A stretch of DNA of 14,643 nucleotides. It comes from Syntrophomonadaceae bacterium (lineage in GTDB: Bacteria > Bacillota > Ch66 > Ch109). Both the position numbers and the translations under genes were made by a program. The notes under the pieces are model-generated. The model saw only the letters and a list, made by a program, of their open reading frames with translations. It searched no databases and was not told where the DNA came from. The stretch lies in NCBI GenBank assembly GCA_012512295.1, contig JAAZDI010000320.1, positions 1 through 14,643 on the forward strand, in the 5' to 3' direction. Below are positions 12,505-14,643 of this stretch, in pieces. Each line of letters starts with the position of its first letter. The first letter of the stretch is position 1.

Positions 12505-13287
12505 ATGGATGCTATTGGACTTTTTCTTAGCAAACTTGACTTATTTCTATTGGTATTGGCCCGAGTCAGCGGTGTTTTTCAGATGGCCCCAGTTTTTTCA
12601 GGACAGAGGACCCCTCTTACTATACGGGCTGGTCTGGCGGCACTGGTTTCTATATTGGTAGTTATGGTCCTGCCCATAGCTTCAGATCAGATTCCCCGTG
12701 ACTTGCCTTCTTTTGTTATTAGCTTGGCTGGTGAGTTTATTCTAGGTTTTGCAATTGGTTTCATAATTCATTTGGTTTTTGTAGCAGTGCAGGTGGCCGG
12801 TCAGTTCATTGATATGATGATGGGTTTTGGGATTGTTAACGTTATGGATCCGCAAAGCGGCATTCAGATGCCGTTGCTGGGTAATTTTCTTTATATAATT
12901 GCTTTGTTAGTCTTTTTAGGGATGAATGGACATCATTTAATCCTCTCGGCACTAGTCAATAGTTACGATTTTGTGCCTATTTTTGGTGTCGTTTATACCG
13001 GAGAAGTAACAGCCTTAATTGTATCTCTTTTTTGTGGCATGTTTATTACAGCGATGAAAATTGCCGTTCCGCTGGTGGCGACTTTATTTGTGACTGACGT
13101 TGCTTTAGGTTTGGTAGCGCGAACCGTGCCCCAAATGAATGTGTTTATTGTTGGTCTTCCTTTAAAAATAATAGTTGGGCTGGCTATTTTAACTACGATA
13201 ATGACCCTTTATGTCTGGATGCTAGGAGTATTGTTTACACAAATCTTTGAAAATGTAGATCTGTTTTTGAGAATCATAGCCAATTAA
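12505..13287 (+). CDS. fliR: Flagellar export gate protein FliR
   Basis: FliR completes the FliP5-FliQ4-FliR1 export channel in the basal body membrane. The 260-residue protein has about six hydrophobic segments and the family features ARVSGVFQMAPVFSGQRTPLTIRAGLA near the N-terminus, EFILGFAIGFIIHLVFVAVQVAGQFIDMMMGFGIVNVMDPQSG in the middle, and GLPLKIIVGLAILTTIM near the C-terminus. ATG 12505 lies 9 bases after the fliQ stop with only a weak AGG upstream, so translation is probably coupled to fliQ. TTG 12499 is also in frame. It is not fused to flhB, as occurs in some clostridia. Confidence 0.96.
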   Translation: MDAIGLFLSKLDLFLLVLARVSGVFQMAPVFSGQRTPLTIRAGLAALVSILVVMVLPIASDQIPRDLPSFVISLAGEFILGFAIGFIIHLVFVAVQVAGQFIDMMMGFGIVNVMDPQSGIQMPLLGNFLYIIALLVFLGMNGHHLILSALVNSYDFVPIFGVVYTGEVTALIVSLFCGMFITAMKIAVPLVATLFVTDVALGLVARTVPQMNVFIVGLPLKIIVGLAILTTIMTLYVWMLGVLFTQIFENVDLFLRIIAN

Positions 13288-13318
13288 CAGATGCCTGATT
13301 CTAGTTAAGGTGAAGAAA

Positions 13319-14425
13319 ATGTCTGTTTTTTTGCCTTCGGATAACTCGCGACCCCTGAATTTACAGATGTTTGCCGGGGAGAAGACGGAATAGGCTACCC
13401 CACGCAAACGGCAGGAAGCCCGGAAAAAGGGTCAAGTATTAAAGAGTACTGAACTAAACTCAGCCTTGATACTTTTATTAACCTTCTTAGCTGTGTATTT
13501 ATACCTGCCTTATATGTGCCAGGTAATTATAGATTTTACCGAGAAAGCCTATTTTGAGTATACCCGGACAAACCTGACGCCGGAATTTTTATCCAACCTC
13601 ATTGTTGAGTGCATTTTGCTAATCCTCAGGATGGTTTTGCCGGTTGTCGCGGTCGCTTTGATAGCTGGGATTGCTGCTAATTATATCCAAGTAGGCTTTT
13701 TATTTACAACTGAAACCTTAAAAATTAAATTTGATCGTCTTAATCCACTAGAAGGATTTAAAAGGATATTTTCAAAACGAGCAATAGTAGAGTTGCTAAA
13801 ATCCCTTTGGAAAGTTACTGCAGTTGGGTTTGTGACCTACTCAGTGGTGTCGAATCATCTGAACCTTTTTCCTCAGTTAATTGACGCTGAACTATTCGGA
13901 GTTATCAGTTTTTTAAACGATCTGATTTTTGGTATTGCTTGGCGAGTAGGCCTATTATTGTTTGTCCTGGCCATTATTGATTACAGTTTCCAGTGGTGGG
14001 AGCATGAAAAAAGTTTGAAAATGAGTAAACAAGAAATTAAGGATGAATATAAACAAATAGAGGGAGACCCTCAGGTAAGAGCTAGAATTAAAGAAAGGCA
14101 AAGACAGATGGCGATGCGACGTATGATGAGTCAGGTTCCGCAAGCGGATGTGGTGATCACTAACCCGACCCATTATGCGGTCGCCTTAATCTATAAATCA
14201 GCTGAGATGGCTTCACCAATCGTTGTGGCTAAAGGCCAGGATCTGATTGCGAAAAGGATACGAGAAATTGCTCAGGAAAATGGGGTTGTAATCGTCGAAA
14301 ACAAACCCCTGGCCCAGACTCTCTATCGGTCAGTGGAAATTGGACAGCAAATTCCCGCCGAGTTATATCAGGCAGTAGCCGAGGTACTGGCTTATGTATA
14401 TCGTCTTAGACGCAGAGCATTTTAA
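13319..14425 (+). pseudogene. flhB: Flagellar export protein FlhB, interrupted by an in-frame TAG at codon 25
   Basis: FlhB is the export-gate subunit that switches substrate class with FliK by self-cleaving at NPTH. From ATG 13319 (ribosome binding site AAGGTGA 13307-13313) the frame reads NLQMFAGEKTE, then TAG at 13391-13393, then ATPRKRQEARKKGQVLKSTELNSA. Family members read GEKTE-(K/P)-ATP without a break. After the TAG the protein is otherwise complete: four membrane segments, the KMSKQEIKDEYKQIEGDPQVRARIKERQRQMAMRRMM linker, and the cleavage motif NPTH (Asn282 counting the TAG codon). The first start after the TAG is TTG 13466, inside the first membrane helix and without a ribosome binding site, and it would lose the basic N-terminal region. 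Read through, the product would be 368 residues, normal for FlhB. Nonsense mutation, sequence error and TAG read-through all remain possible. Confidence 0.85.
13391..13393 (+). other. In-frame TAG codon within flhB
   Basis: This TAG lies between GAA (Glu24) and GCT (Ala26) of flhB. A single base change from AAG (Lys), a common family residue here, would create it. Elsewhere in the operon TAG is used as a normal terminal stop (fliM, fliQ). Confidence 0.95.
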
Positions 14426-14449
14426 TAGTTTAAAGGAGGCCTGGGAGGT

Positions 14450-14643
14450 ATGCCGGCTAAGGGTGCGACCTTGGCTGAGACAAGGATTGGTCGATATAGT
14501 GACTTATTGTTAGGCCTAGCAATCATTGGGGCAATAATGCTAATGGTTATTAAGTTACCCCCGATATTTCTGGATTTTTCACTAGTTTTTAATATTGCGT
14601 TTTCCCTAGTAATTTTACTAGTCGCCTTATTGACTTTACATCC
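14450..14643 (+). CDS. flhA: Flagellar export gate protein FlhA, N-terminal part (partial)
   Basis: FlhA is the large nonameric gate protein that binds export cargo and uses the proton motive force. Only the first 64 codons are in the window. They contain a first membrane segment (about residues 19-34, LLLGLAIIGAIMLMVIKLPPIFLDFSLVFNIAFSLVILLVAL), with the FlhA pattern PP-x-(F/L)-LD-x-x-L-x-x-N-I-x-x-S and the following LTLHP that leads into the conserved region. ATG 14450 is preceded by AAAGGAGG (14432-14439) and GGGAGG (14443-14448). It lies 24 bases after the flhB stop, the usual flhB-flhA order. The 3' part lies outside the window. Confidence 0.93.
   Translation, partial: MPAKGATLAETRIGRYSDLLLGLAIIGAIMLMVIKLPPIFLDFSLVFNIAFSLVILLVALLTLH

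Noticed and set aside
13319..13393. Separate 24-residue gene before flhB
   Set aside because: The residues LQMFAGEKTE are the FlhB N-terminus and remain in frame with the rest of FlhB, so an interrupted flhB explains them better.
12499..14425. FliR-FlhB fusion as in some clostridia
   Set aside because: fliR ends at a TAA (13285-13287), and flhB has its own ribosome binding site and ATG.

Overview
The window is one stretch of a Gram-positive (Bacillota) flagellar and chemotaxis (fla/che) operon, with every gene on the + strand. The order is fliH(end)-fliI-fliJ-ylxF-fliK-flgD-(flagellar operon protein)-flgE-flbD-fliL-fliM-fliY-cheY-fliO-fliP-fliQ-fliR-flhB-flhA(start). This matches the Bacillus/Clostridia arrangement. 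The strongest lineage markers are FliY (a CheC-type phosphatase joined to a FliN-like SpoA domain) instead of a plain FliN, cheY between fliY and fliO, and the ylxF and flbD/ylzI genes. Strong GGAGG-type ribosome binding sites and frequent TTG/GTG starts also fit a low-to-mid GC member of the Bacillota. My best guess is a Clostridia-class anaerobe, but genus cannot be read from this window.

Layout. Positions 1-1912 hold the soluble export ATPase complex: the FliH tail, the FliI ATPase and the FliJ stalk. Positions 2098-2772 encode a membrane-anchored coiled-coil protein with an MgtE_N/FliG-like end (YlxF). Positions 2801-7407 hold hook assembly: FliK (length control), FlgD (cap), a conserved flagellar operon protein of unknown role, FlgE (hook) and FlbD. 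Positions 7497-10747 encode FliL and the switch (FliM, FliY) with its signal protein CheY. Positions 10763-14643 encode the membrane export gate: FliO, FliP, FliQ, FliR, FlhB and the start of FlhA.

Most genes overlap or lie within tens of bases of each other, as expected for one long transcript. No gap exceeds 300 bases and no convincing intrinsic terminator was found. Four larger gaps (1913-2097, 5337-5515, 7079-7209, 7962-8184) hold inverted repeats, a short tandem repeat or AT-rich promoter-like sequence, and are the places where mRNA processing or internal promoters could act.

The most notable anomaly is in flhB. The reading frame has its own ribosome binding site and an ATG at 13319, and it matches FlhB on both sides of position 13391, where there is an in-frame TAG at codon 25. 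The normal family motif GEKTE-x-ATP is split by it. This is either a nonsense mutation, a sequence error, or a TAG that is read through. Otherwise I see a conventional flagellar operon. I did not find an undescribed system, only several unexplained non-coding structures.
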